From Xenorhabdus griffiniae (GTDB lineage: Bacteria; Pseudomonadota; Gammaproteobacteria; Enterobacterales; Enterobacteriaceae), in NCBI RefSeq assembly GCF_037265215.1, contig NZ_CP147737.1, positions 1,054,001-1,118,000 of the forward strand: a DNA stretch of 64,000 bases, given 5' to 3'. The position numbers and the translations under genes were made by a program. Below, one piece after another: positions 42,374 to 51,362 of this stretch. The stretch's first letter is position 1, and each line of letters opens with the position of its first letter. The notes under the pieces were generated by a model. That model was given only the letters and a program-made list of their open reading frames with translations. It ran no database searches and had not been told where the DNA came from.

Positions 42374-44504
42374 TACCCTCTCCTGCATCTTCTTCTGATA
42401 ACTGAATGGTTATTTCTTCCTGCATATCCATATCATTAGATATTTCACTTGCAGACCACCAAGAATCACCTGTGCGATAATTCTTACGCATATACTCTTC
42501 TATCTTTTTCAGGTTTTCCGGCATCAATACATCATCTTTACCATCAGGAAGAGGCATTCTAATTTTCCATAATTTTCCCCCTTCTAATAACGCAAATGCT
42601 TGCCCTTTCGGTAACTTGATAATATCGGCTGGAGTTAATACGGGTTTAGCTACCATGCTCACTCTATCTTGCGTATTAGATGTAAAATCGCTTCCTTGCC
42701 CTGGATTAGAAATATCAGTAATACCTGACACCAATGTCTTAGTGTATACATCAACTTCTGATAACTGCTCAGTAAGCAATTCAGCCGTTGCCTTTTCCCT
42801 GACTCTCAACATGATTAGCGTATTAAAGTTCCCAGTTACCTGAGCTGATTTTGCTGCATTCCCAAGGCGAGCTTCTATATCAGACCATGTTTGTGTATAT
42901 GCTGTAACCTCAATACCAGCACCACCGCTTTTATTCAATAATGGGATAAACTCATCGCCCATTAATTCGTTGAATTCGTCACAATGTAAGCTAATAGGTA
43001 ATTTTTTTATCTTATCGCCGTCGGGTAAACCGTCATGTACCCCAAATTTATATATATGCCCAGCATATGAGACAAGATCCGCAAACATTGAATTGCCTAC
43101 TGCTGCCGCTACTTCAGCATCAGACAAAGCATCAAGCCCGATATAAACGATCCCTTGTTTTCTGATAACCTGTTGCCAATCAAACATTGGACGAGGATCA
43201 TTCATATCATCATAATCTGGTGATAAAAGTGCAGCAATTTTTCCCGTTGTTAGCTTTTCTAACAACGGCAAAAGAGAAGCTACAATTTTATCAAAATAGG
43301 TGCGGTCATAGCGTATAGCACTGCGTAAACCATCCAGAATGGGATCATATAATTTTTTTCCCTCTTCTGAAGTTAAGGCCAATTCAATAGCCCAGATAGC
43401 TACACCATTTGGATCACTCTGCATGTGACGAGGAACATCATTTTCTGTTAATACATTCTTCGCATTTCCTATCTGTGCAAACAAAGCAGGCAATCTTTCT
43501 TCAATGATTTTTAATGAATAAGTTTGATAGAGTTCGCCAATGTTAGTAACGTAGCGCAAAATCAGTCCGTAATCAGGACGTTGCCCCAATGCAACCACTG
43601 CCCTGGCGACAATATTTACAAATCTCCATGCAAACGCACGAAATGCTGCACTATTACCTTCCCCTGATAACTGCCCTGCAACCCTACTTGCTACCTCTGA
43701 AACACGCCCAAAACGCCCTACAGCATTGTAACGAGCGCTTATATCAGGCCAGCCCAGATGAAAAATATAGAGTTCTTCACTACGCCCCGCTCTGTGCGCT
43801 TCAGCCCATACACGTTTTAAAAGATCTGCATCTCCTTTTGGATCGAATACAATAGTAATATTGCCGCGCCTAATATCTTGTGTAATCAACAACTCTGCTA
43901 ATCTTGTTTTACCAACACGAGTCGTCCCCAATACCAAGGCATGACCTACACGTTCGCGTAAATCCATAGAAACATTAGTTTCATCTGGTTCTATACCGTG
44001 TAAAGCCGAATTACCACCAACTGGCGGTAGTGGGCGAACAGGGTTAAGTATGCTATCCGATTGTAATAAGCGGCAAATACGCGGATAACGGAATTCGAAA
44101 CGTTGTTCAAATTTTCGTGCTAATTGGTAATGTTTCGGCGGTTGAATATAATGTTCAACTTCAGAGCGTTGTGTTTCCAATAGCCTCTGTGTATGTTTTT
44201 GTAGCCATAAAAAGCCCTTACCTAAAAACAACCTTTGATTACTAATTGGAATTTGGTTTGATGACATAATATATAGCGGTAATTTTCGTAAGTTACGCCT
44301 ATAGCGTAAAACTCGCCACCCTTGATGGGCACGGATAGTAGCAAAACAGGCAAATGCTCCTGCTGCTACATAACTAACTGACGGAGCCAGTGCTACAGCC
44401 CAAGGAGCAACTATACAAACATAAGCGGCCCCCGCCGCTGTAATAGCTGAATTAAATTCGACGGCCGGACGTAATAGTGCCTCAATAACATAGCGATCAC
44501 TCAT
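42345..44504 (-). CDS. traD: TraD-type coupling protein
   Basis: A 719-residue conjugative coupling ATPase that links the relaxosome to the secretion channel. Two N-terminal membrane spans (about 20-60) precede a RecA-like domain with Walker A LGTTRVGKTRLAELL (about 193-207), the FDPKGDADLL motif, Walker B HCDEFNEL and ITDISNPGQGSDF near the end. The acidic C-terminal tail (SEEDAGEGNG) may contact the relaxosome. Size and motifs match the SXT/TOL/PFGI-type TraD family. Start overlaps the upstream nuclease gene. Confidence 0.95.
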   Translation of the reverse strand: MSDRYVIEALLRPAVEFNSAITAAGAAYVCIVAPWAVALAPSVSYVAAGAFACFATIRAHQGWRVLRYRRNLRKLPLYIMSSNQIPISNQRLFLGKGFLWLQKHTQRLLETQRSEVEHYIQPPKHYQLARKFEQRFEFRYPRICRLLQSDSILNPVRPLPPVGGNSALHGIEPDETNVSMDLRERVGHALVLGTTRVGKTRLAELLITQDIRRGNITIVFDPKGDADLLKRVWAEAHRAGRSEELYIFHLGWPDISARYNAVGRFGRVSEVASRVAGQLSGEGNSAAFRAFAWRFVNIVARAVVALGQRPDYGLILRYVTNIGELYQTYSLKIIEERLPALFAQIGNAKNVLTENDVPRHMQSDPNGVAIWAIELALTSEEGKKLYDPILDGLRSAIRYDRTYFDKIVASLLPLLEKLTTGKIAALLSPDYDDMNDPRPMFDWQQVIRKQGIVYIGLDALSDAEVAAAVGNSMFADLVSYAGHIYKFGVHDGLPDGDKIKKLPISLHCDEFNELMGDEFIPLLNKSGGAGIEVTAYTQTWSDIEARLGNAAKSAQVTGNFNTLIMLRVREKATAELLTEQLSEVDVYTKTLVSGITDISNPGQGSDFTSNTQDRVSMVAKPVLTPADIIKLPKGQAFALLEGGKLWKIRMPLPDGKDDVLMPENLKKIEEYMRKNYRTGDSWWSASEISNDMDMQEEITIQLSEEDAGEGNGSTSTGKE

Positions 44505-45082
44505 CCCTTTTCTCCTTTAAAAATGAAATCCCCATACAGTAAATTTAACAACCGCTTTCCACTGATAATATAGATTGGATAATTAATGCTGTAATAAATA
44601 CTTTTTCCTCCAGTTCTTCCTGTATGAATAAATAAGCCTTCACAGTTCATTTGTTGCAAAATTTCGCCGAACTCTTCAATGTGTTTAGGATTAATCGCCT
44701 GACTATATCTTTTAGCTTGAATAAGAAAGCACTTGCCTTTTATCCAAACTTTCCCATCTATTTCTCCATCTCCGCTATAGCATTTATTACGCTTAATTTT
44801 AAAACCCTGCTTCTTAAATGCCAGTAATAACAACTCTTCAAATACATAAGGATTAATTTGTCGTAAATACTTTAATCGACTTCCGTCATTTCTAAGACTT
44901 GGTAGCTTTTTAAAAACCTTCTCTGCTGTTTTATAATAGCTACGATGTCTGGTTGATTTTTTAGAAAAAAAATGTTCAGTAACATGGTTAATAACCAAAA
45001 CAACACAAATAAATAAAATACCCAATAATAAGAAAAACAACGAGTTTTCAGCCACCGCCGCATGTAAAGGAGTAGGAGTCAT
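44501..45082 (-). CDS. Membrane-anchored Mrr-type restriction endonuclease-like protein
   Basis: A 193-residue protein with one N-terminal membrane span (about 14-35) and a PD-(D/E)xK nuclease domain: LRQINPYVFEELLLLAFKKQGF, then catalytic GDGEIDGKV and FLIQAKRY. This is the Mrr_cat fold. Its TAATG and ATGA overlaps with both neighbours place it firmly in the transfer operon between the PFL_4695-like gene and traD. It may process DNA at the channel or exclude competing DNA. Function is not known. Confidence 0.85.
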   Translation of the reverse strand: MTPTPLHAAVAENSLFFLLLGILFICVVLVINHVTEHFFSKKSTRHRSYYKTAEKVFKKLPSLRNDGSRLKYLRQINPYVFEELLLLAFKKQGFKIKRNKCYSGDGEIDGKVWIKGKCFLIQAKRYSQAINPKHIEEFGEILQQMNCEGLFIHTGRTGGKSIYYSINYPIYIISGKRLLNLLYGDFIFKGEKG

Positions 45083-45600
45083 TATGGAACCTGCTGAGTT
45101 AGCCCCGTTTCAGTGATCAATACAGGGTAATGTGTTAGTTGCAATCGAATGGCTAAATCACTACCGGATATAGGGGAAATTACGCCTTCTTTATAAAGGT
45201 GTTTTAACTTATAAAAAGAATCAGCGTCATCAACGTTGACTACCATTCCCACCGCATTTAACGCCTTTAATTTATCAGCATTCTGGCTCAACCAAGTTAA
45301 GGATAATTCATCATCACCAACCAGAAATAATGCTCCTATTCCTGGTAAGTTTAAAAGCTGATTTTGTACTATTCCAGGAACCATTTCAGGTGTTTTTATT
45401 GGCAAAACCATCTCAAAGGACAGCAATTCTGGAGCAGCTTTACCAAGAGGTGACTCGCTCCATTCATTTGGTTCGTTATTTATTGCATCAAAATAATAAG
45501 AAGTGCTTTCCCCCCCAAAATCAGCAACTATTTCTAACTCTGCTAAGGTTGCAAAACTGATTACGTACAGCGATAAGGCAGAAATTAATTTCAGTTTCAT
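45082..45600 (-). CDS. PFL_4695-family ICE protein
   Basis: A 172-residue exported protein (signal about 1-19) of the TIGR03765-type family: VVADFGGESTSYYFDAIN near the start, LLNLPGIGALFLVGDDELSLTWL in the middle and RLQLTHYPVLITETGLTQ at the end. The ATG at 45600 overlaps the upstream stop (ATGA). It is a periplasmic part of the transfer module with no known biochemical role. Confidence 0.88.
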   Translation of the reverse strand: MKLKLISALSLYVISFATLAELEIVADFGGESTSYYFDAINNEPNEWSESPLGKAAPELLSFEMVLPIKTPEMVPGIVQNQLLNLPGIGALFLVGDDELSLTWLSQNADKLKALNAVGMVVNVDDADSFYKLKHLYKEGVISPISGSDLAIRLQLTHYPVLITETGLTQQVP

Positions 45601-46184
45601 TGTGTTTTTACCTTTGGTTCGATCCACATCACTTCGGTCATTGCTTTAGAAACTCCTGCAACCGGAGCTAATGAAGCTAATTTTTTCTTTACCACAGATT
45701 TATACCTATCAGCAGGGGCGCCACCTTTAGGGTTGTGATAACAACCAGCCGCTGCTATCCAGCTTCCTGGGTTAAGTTCATAGCAAAAACGTAATATACG
45801 GGCTGCTACATGGAGGTTAATATAAGGATCAAATGCTTCCCATGTAGAAGAAAAATAATGACCATTCCAACCCAAATTGACTTGTGCAATTCCAATATCA
45901 ATTCGTTTCATAGGGTATGTTTTAGAAAAGACTTGTAGTGCTTGCCATGCTGCTAAACGGGTTTCATAGCGATATCCCTTACCTGCTACGTTAATCGTCC
46001 ATGGCCATGGCCTGATTCCTTGAGGTAATTTATACTGCGACTCAGCTAAAGCCAGTGAATACAACATTTCAGGCGGTACTCCTTCAGCCTGGGCTACTTG
46101 ATGATAGCCCAGAGGTACTTCCTGCTGATTTGCCATGCAGCACGAGGATACAAACAACACCCCATAGAACCATAGGTGTTTCAT
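45597..46184 (-). CDS. Lytic transglycosylase (SLT domain)
   Basis: A 195-residue periplasmic peptidoglycan-cleaving enzyme that opens the wall for the transfer apparatus. The signal peptide is about 1-18. The SLT fold has the catalytic Glu in SLALAESQY (about residue 48), then IDIGIAQVNLGWN and AARILRFCYE, followed by a CYHNPKGGAPADRY motif. It lies in the standard place between the PFL_4693- and PFL_4695-like genes. Confidence 0.92.
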   Translation of the reverse strand: MKHLWFYGVLFVSSCCMANQQEVPLGYHQVAQAEGVPPEMLYSLALAESQYKLPQGIRPWPWTINVAGKGYRYETRLAAWQALQVFSKTYPMKRIDIGIAQVNLGWNGHYFSSTWEAFDPYINLHVAARILRFCYELNPGSWIAAAGCYHNPKGGAPADRYKSVVKKKLASLAPVAGVSKAMTEVMWIEPKVKTQ

Positions 46185-46196
46185 AATATTCCCTCA

Positions 46197-46919
46197 CTAA
46201 AATGCTGCAACTTGCCAGCCACCATTAAAATTTTGTTGCAAGACAATCGGCATTCGCATTTCACCGTATTTCAGCCAGCGCCCTTCATCATGGTTCAATG
46301 TGATTTCTTTTGTTTTCACTCGTTCAATAGGAATTTTTTTTGCGTTCGCCCATTCTCGAATGCGGCTATCGTCACCTCTGCTATCAACAACGTAGATATC
46401 AACAGGGCGCTTCTCTGCTAAAATCGCAGCTAACCGAGCATCACATTGTGTGCAATCATCTATCCGGACAAATAACGCTAATCTCCCTTGTGTATCATTC
46501 GCAATACCCGCAGGGTTTCCTAAATTAACAGGAAGAGTGTTAGGGTATAAACGCTTCCAAGCAGCATCCACCTCATGTTGAAAGCGCAGTTCCTTTTCAA
46601 CACGCAAATATTCTTGCTGGACCCACAATTCAGCTAAACGCTTACGTTCTACATCGCTTTGGGTTTCAATGCCTAAAACAGTTATCGGATCTAACCCTGG
46701 TGATTGAATTCCTCTACGGCCCTTCATTATTTCCTGATAACGAGTGTAATCTTCTATGCTGAGTCCCCAATCTTTTCCGACGTTCTGTAATTTTGATTGA
46801 CCCAGCACACCTTTCTGGACGTTCTCCGTAAGCGTTGATACAGGATCATTTTTCTCTGCCACTGCATAAGGAACAACCCCTAATAGAAAAACCGTTAGTG
46901 CAATATTTTTCATTTTCAT
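46197..46919 (-). CDS. PFL_4693-family ICE protein (thioredoxin-like)
   Basis: A 240-residue exported protein of the TIGR03759-type family: signal about 1-21, WGLSIEDYTRYQEIMKGRRGIQSPGLDP, then a thioredoxin-like domain with LFVRIDDCTQCDARLAAIL (CTQC, a CxxC pair). It could catalyse disulfide formation in the many Cys-containing transfer proteins of this element. Confidence 0.88.
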   Translation of the reverse strand: MKMKNIALTVFLLGVVPYAVAEKNDPVSTLTENVQKGVLGQSKLQNVGKDWGLSIEDYTRYQEIMKGRRGIQSPGLDPITVLGIETQSDVERKRLAELWVQQEYLRVEKELRFQHEVDAAWKRLYPNTLPVNLGNPAGIANDTQGRLALFVRIDDCTQCDARLAAILAEKRPVDIYVVDSRGDDSRIREWANAKKIPIERVKTKEITLNHDEGRWLKYGEMRMPIVLQQNFNGGWQVAAF

Positions 46920-46928
46920 GTGGTTACC

Positions 46929-47621
46929 TTATTTAACAGATAGTGTTAGTGAGCGCCCTTTCGAAGTAAACTTCGCGCTTCCACCAGACATATGAGTCAA
47001 TTTCCAGCCTTGAACTTCTTCACCAACATCAATTAACTGAAGTTGTGACAGGGACGTGACATTATTAGGAACAACAACAGCAAATGCTTTTCCACCTCTG
47101 TACTCAATACCGGAAAAGGTAAATGGCACCTGTAACTGAGGTGACTGAGATAATTGGCGGGGTTTATCATTGGTATTTTTATAAACTGGTCTTAGTGTTT
47201 TTTTGGTTTCTGAAATACCAGATAATTTCGCCTTCAAAACCTCTAATTGTTTTTCATGTTGTTTCTGGCTACTCTCCAATAAAGACAGAAAATTTTCCAG
47301 CCCCTGAAAACGAGCCTCCCAATTTTTAGATTGAGAATTAACCTTTTCTATTTTTTCGCTTAAAAATGAGAGTGTTTCGCCTTGTTTATTAATACCTTGC
47401 TCCAAAATTGAAAGTTGATTCCCCCACTGTTTCTTAAACTGAGAAAACTCATCTTCATTGATCAATTGCTGCTGATTCGTCTCTAAAGATTTAAGGCGAA
47501 CATCAACTTCAGACATTTTTCCATTCATATTTGAGTCTTTTTTAACAAACATCAACACAATAAAAGCAACGAATAAAACCAACACCAAACATAAAATGGC
47601 TTTCTTTATTGGAATACTCAT
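46929..47621 (-). CDS. Membrane-anchored coiled-coil protein of the transfer module
   Basis: A 230-residue protein with one N-terminal membrane span (about 8-28), a long coiled coil (about 35-130) and a small C-terminal domain QVPFTFSGIEYRGGKAFAVVVP...GWKLTHMSGGSAKFT reminiscent of PilO/PilP-type pilus assembly proteins. The ATG at 47621 overlaps the PilL gene stop. No confident family; position between pilL and the PFL_4693-like gene supports a pilus or channel role. Confidence 0.65.
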   Translation of the reverse strand: MSIPIKKAILCLVLVLFVAFIVLMFVKKDSNMNGKMSEVDVRLKSLETNQQQLINEDEFSQFKKQWGNQLSILEQGINKQGETLSFLSEKIEKVNSQSKNWEARFQGLENFLSLLESSQKQHEKQLEVLKAKLSGISETKKTLRPVYKNTNDKPRQLSQSPQLQVPFTFSGIEYRGGKAFAVVVPNNVTSLSQLQLIDVGEEVQGWKLTHMSGGSAKFTSKGRSLTLSVK

Positions 47622-48268
47622 TTTTCTAACCACCTTCCTTTATTTTCTTTATTTTCAAGAGTTGGTTTCATCTCAGTTAAAGGAATAGAAACAGATTTAG
47701 GTTTTACAGGTAATTTTTTCGATTGAAATTTATTGTTCTCATTAGATGGGGAAATATCGGTTGCTTTATACCATTGGTATTCGGGTCTTAAATTGTGGCA
47801 TACAACACGCTGAACATCATCCACTTCTAATTTCCAAGCAGATCCAGCCAACAGTTGCAATGCTACATTTAATTGCACTGGCCCCAATTGGTAATGGGGA
47901 GCTGGCAGAGGTTGTTGATAAAGAGTGTTAACTTGCCCACTTACACTACACAAACGATACCCTGATTGCCGTAGCGCATAACGCATCGCCTCACCAACAG
48001 TCGGTTTTAGTGAGTTTGGCATTTTCAATTGAATCACTTGTTTTAGTGGGTAACGTTGTGCTATTTCTGGGGAGGTATCAACTAACAAGTAGCGATCATA
48101 GCGAACTACTTCAACTACTTCGGGAGAGGATTGGTAAATATCAGGAAATTCAGAGGATACGTTATCTAAGGAAGTAGCCGGAGGTGCCACGGCCACGGTA
48201 GCAGTTTGTTGCTTTACACAAGCCGTCAGAGTAAACGGAATTAATAACATTAGGTATAGTTTTTTCAT
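47618..48268 (-). CDS. pilL: PilL lipoprotein, PFGI-1 class
   Basis: A 216-residue outer-membrane lipoprotein (signal with lipobox LTAC, Cys17) of the TIGR03748-type PilL family: DIYQSSPEVVEVVRYDRYLLVDTSP, VGEAMRYALRQSGYRLC and GPVQLNVALQLLAGSAWKL are typical. It heads the transfer operon on this side. The remaining pil genes of a SPI-7-type thin pilus are not present in the window. Confidence 0.88.
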   Translation of the reverse strand: MKKLYLMLLIPFTLTACVKQQTATVAVAPPATSLDNVSSEFPDIYQSSPEVVEVVRYDRYLLVDTSPEIAQRYPLKQVIQLKMPNSLKPTVGEAMRYALRQSGYRLCSVSGQVNTLYQQPLPAPHYQLGPVQLNVALQLLAGSAWKLEVDDVQRVVCHNLRPEYQWYKATDISPSNENNKFQSKKLPVKPKSVSIPLTEMKPTLENKENKGRWLEK

Positions 48269-48639
48269 GATCCTTTATCCTGTTCCTATATAAAATATGC
48301 CTAACTTTGCTTAGGAATGGGATTAAATTCAACAAACAACTCTATCTGAAAAAAATAAAAAAAATCACACAAAAAAAATTAATTTCAAATTGTTCGCCAG
48401 AACCTTCCAATAAAATATTTAGCTCATACTCCATTTTTGCTAGCATCATTGTTAATCTATTTCTTTGTGAATATTGCTACCATAACAGGACATGATAGAA
48501 ATATTTGGTACTGATTGCTCACTTTTAAAGTTTTGCCATGTGTCCAGATCCTCGTTTTTGTCCGTTCTAACCAGTACAACGGAAGCTGTTTTTTGTTGTA
48601 ACATCATTGCTTAATTTATTTTTAATAGGGTCATAGTTC
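48269..48639. other. Divergent promoter region
   Basis: 370 bp between pilL (minus) and the plus-strand gene at 48640. AT-rich with poly-A blocks (48340-48380) and no supported gene. It should hold the promoter of the pilL-headed operon and of the rightward gene. I see no clear operator. Confidence 0.5.
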
Positions 48640-48981
48640 ATGAGCAAAGTACCAGGATATTTTTATGGATATCGAAGATTTGCCGTAGACAGAGACTGGT
48701 TGCGTGAGCAGGAAGAACTGCGTTATCAGAAACGTCAGCAACGGTTTGAAGCATGGTCAAAAAAATGGATCACTATCACCCGACTTAAACAAGATCGTTT
48801 GTGGACTGACGGCGCGATTAAGCGTTGGCTGGGTCAGCCTCAAAAACAGGGTAAATACAAGGTGTTCTCGGTTGAGGCGGTGATAGCAGCAGAGAAATTA
48901 AAAGAATTTCAGGAATGGCGACAGCCTCGGATTGAAAAGATGATCGCCCGTTTCAACCACTACATGATCCCGTTTATGTAA
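48640..48981 (+). CDS. Hypothetical ICE protein with HTH-like segment
   Basis: A 113-residue, strongly basic protein. The segment WITITRLKQDRLWTDGAIKRWLGQP...KYKVFSVEAVIAAEK resembles a winged or excisionase-like helix-turn-helix in which a lysine/arginine-rich helix precedes an arginine-tryptophan turn. It is the only plus-strand gene in this part and faces away from pilL. Possibly a regulator; family unknown. Confidence 0.65.
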   Translation: MSKVPGYFYGYRRFAVDRDWLREQEELRYQKRQQRFEAWSKKWITITRLKQDRLWTDGAIKRWLGQPQKQGKYKVFSVEAVIAAEKLKEFQEWRQPRIEKMIARFNHYMIPFM

Positions 48982-49337
48982 GATTCGGCGCACCTCAATA
49001 CTACTGGGGACATCGTTGTCAATCCGCCGATCCCCCCTTCACCCTTCACCTTGCTAAGCCGTCTTTTAGCAGGCTGTCTTCTATTTTTTTACTATTCTGT
49101 TTTGTCACCTCTATAAACAAAATAAAGAAATTTTTGCAAAATATCACAAAGCTTACTATGGTCATCAAAATGTGTTTGTGTTTGTGAGCATAGTTTAAAC
49201 GCAATTTTATTCCATAGAGTAAATATTCCTGTAGCTATGAGATAATGCTCTTCGGCAGATTTTTTATTAGCTTTAGCTTTGGCTTTTGTAAATTGTTCCT
49301 TTAACAATTGCTCAGTGATTATTGTAAAATTAGTATA

Positions 49338-50440
49338 TACCAATCTAACTTGAAGATGCAGGTTTTAAAGTCTGAAAATTATCAGTCAGTCGAGTCGTGA
49401 GCTCTTTCGCTTTTTCTGGCAAAGTGACATGAAAAAAGTGACGAAGGGTTTCACGGAAGGTCTTCGCATCCGGAAAATAGATATTGTTACGCACTTGCTC
49501 ATTCATATACTTCCACAATCGCTCTATCGGATTGAGGTTTGGGCTGTAAGGCGGGAGATAATGCAATTCAATATTCAGGACATATGCAATATCTTTCACC
49601 AACTCGGCTCGGTGGTAACCCGCTCCATCCAGAATGAGGTGGATTTTTTGCGACAGCGGGTAAGTTTCTCGGAGCGCACCGAAGAAATAGGCGATATTTT
49701 CAGCATTAATGCTTGGATATTCACGGATCACGGTGTCTTCAATCCGTTGTAAATTCAGCGCACCCAGAATATTGAGACGGGTACGACTGCCGGTGGTTTC
49801 AACCTCTTTTACCTGATTTTTCCCTGCTTTCATCCAGCCATAACTGAGCTTTGTGGACTGTGAAGGATGCACCGCATCAATAAATAGGATCGGCTCATTC
49901 TGAGCCGCCCTGTCTTTCAGCATCTTGTAGTCATCAATAAATTGTTGCTGTTTATCCGCATCGAATTTATGAGGCACTCCCTTTGGCTTTTTATAGCTGA
50001 AACCCTGGCGGTGAAGCCATTTCGTCATCCCCCCCACGCTGAAAGACACCTGCCAACGTGCTTGGACATAGGCCACAATTTGGGTCGTGGTATGCATCAA
50101 ATTGGCGGTCAAATATTCAATCAGGTCAGCGGCTTGTTCGGCAGAGAGATGGCTTTCAGAGCCCCCATTTTCCGGCGTCAGCTTTTCCTGAGCGATGAAG
50201 TCTTTTAGGTGACGGCTGACCGTACTTTCATGAATACGCAAGGCCTGGGCTATCATCTGAGCTGTCCAGCCTTCGGAGGCCAAAAGCACGGCCTTGATGC
50301 GATCACAGACTCGACTGTCACGCGTGGTATCATGCATCAATTCGAGGGCACGTTTTTGTTCTGGTGTCAGATGAATTTTCATGGTTGCAAGCATGATCTG
50401 ATTTGGATAAGAAATCAAGCATCTTCAATGGCGATTGGTA
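49338..50440 (-). mobile_element. IS630-family insertion sequence
   Basis: 1103 bp with terminal inverted repeats TACCAATC....TTGAAGATGC (18 of 22 matching) flanked by the TA duplication typical of the IS630/mariner group. It is inserted in a short gene downstream of the winged-helix gene. Confidence 0.9.
49345..50382 (-). CDS. IS630-family transposase
   Basis: A 345-residue DDE transposase. N-terminal HTH region (SEGWTAQMIAQALRIHESTVSRHL), winged-helix segment (WQVSFSVGGMTKWLHRQGFSYKK) and catalytic domain with IDAVHPSQ (D), LILDGAGYHRA (D) and LPPYSPNLNPIERLW (E). I start at MKIHLTPEQ; upstream ATGs at 50394 and 50418 are alternatives. Intact. Confidence 0.93.
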   Translation of the reverse strand: MKIHLTPEQKRALELMHDTTRDSRVCDRIKAVLLASEGWTAQMIAQALRIHESTVSRHLKDFIAQEKLTPENGGSESHLSAEQAADLIEYLTANLMHTTTQIVAYVQARWQVSFSVGGMTKWLHRQGFSYKKPKGVPHKFDADKQQQFIDDYKMLKDRAAQNEPILFIDAVHPSQSTKLSYGWMKAGKNQVKEVETTGSRTRLNILGALNLQRIEDTVIREYPSINAENIAYFFGALRETYPLSQKIHLILDGAGYHRAELVKDIAYVLNIELHYLPPYSPNLNPIERLWKYMNEQVRNNIYFPDAKTFRETLRHFFHVTLPEKAKELTTRLTDNFQTLKPASSS

Positions 50441-50471
50441 TAATCAGATTCTTTCATATTCATTCACCTAT

Positions 50472-50798
50472 TCAATATCTTTTAAACAAAAGGAGAACAT
50501 CTTCCGATAATTGATAATTTGATTTGGTATTTAAACGGCTTTTTCTCTCATGATATATAGTTCCATCCGGCGTTATATGCTTAGTCATTAAAATACCAAC
50601 TTTACTTAAACGACTACATAAACTTGACAAGTTTTCCTTTGTAACTTTAGTTGCATTGGCTAATTCATCAATGCTAACCAAGTTCACACCACCATCATCA
50701 TCACATTTATCAAGCATATAAAAAAGTACCGCTATAGCAGTTCCCTTTCTGCCCGTGTGGGAAAAAATTTCACCAATCTCTGAAAAACTAAATCTCAT
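50472..50798 (-). CDS. Winged-helix (MarR-like) DNA-binding protein
   Basis: A 108-residue protein: SHTGRKGTAIAVLFYMLDKC, then a helix-turn-helix SIDELANATKVTKENLSSLCSRLSKVGIL and a wing. It resembles replication-initiator/plasmid regulator winged helices. It is coupled (ATGA) to the upstream 156-residue protein. A regulator of the ssb-region operon is plausible. The gene itself is not disrupted by the neighbouring IS630. Confidence 0.7.
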   Translation of the reverse strand: MRFSFSEIGEIFSHTGRKGTAIAVLFYMLDKCDDDGGVNLVSIDELANATKVTKENLSSLCSRLSKVGILMTKHITPDGTIYHERKSRLNTKSNYQLSEDVLLLFKRY

Positions 50799-51265
50799 GC
50801 AAACTTACCTAATTTCTTCTCATACCATTTGACAACGTTAAAACGTTCCATTTCCTCAATTGCAGCACATAACCACCCTGTAACCGCAACATGAGAAGCA
50901 AGACGCTGAGGCAGCAGCATAAGTAAGTCTGCTAGCTGTGTTGATTTATTCATTGTTAAAAATAGAGTTGCGAAACCTGCCCATTCTTCATCGTTTGAAG
51001 GCATCCATTCGGACTCAAGTAACATTGACAATGCTGCTTTAGCCGCCCATAATGGAGTTTCGACTTTTCCTATATTCCATGATGTTAGAGTTGTACCCAA
51101 TACTGATTTATCACGTCTGATAAAACCATTTGTAACAGCAACTTCAGTTAATCGCATAGCTCCCTGGGCAGCAGATAAGTCCGTCCCCATAATCCAAATT
51201 TTAACAACCTTAGCCCGAAACGATCTGGACATTGTAATTAGTGGAGTTTGAGTTTGATTTATCAT
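50795..51265 (-). CDS. Hypothetical ICE protein
   Basis: A 156-residue helical protein with no recognised domain: WNIGKVETPLWAAKAALSMLLESEWMPSNDEEWAGFATLF in the middle and conserved-looking aromatic-acidic C-terminus. Frames of this length occur near ssb in related ICEs. It overlaps the winged-helix gene start. Function unknown. Confidence 0.6.
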   Translation of the reverse strand: MINQTQTPLITMSRSFRAKVVKIWIMGTDLSAAQGAMRLTEVAVTNGFIRRDKSVLGTTLTSWNIGKVETPLWAAKAALSMLLESEWMPSNDEEWAGFATLFLTMNKSTQLADLLMLLPQRLASHVAVTGWLCAAIEEMERFNVVKWYEKKLGKFA

Positions 51266-51362
51266 AATTCAACCTTGTTTTTTAACTGTCGACTAGTCTT
51301 CTTACCCAGGTTCTGACTGGTAGGCACATTTACGTTCCTGCCAGTCATATGAACTTAGTTAA

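Larger units (their letters stand above)
49092..50457 (-). pseudogene. Small unknown gene split by IS630
   Basis: Removing 49338-50440 and one TA restores an in-frame ORF of about 86 codons starting MKESDYTNFTIITEQLL and continuing into the open stretch that now ends at 49092. The start at 50457 has AGGTG seven bases upstream and follows the stop of the winged-helix gene. Product unknown. Confidence 0.8.
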
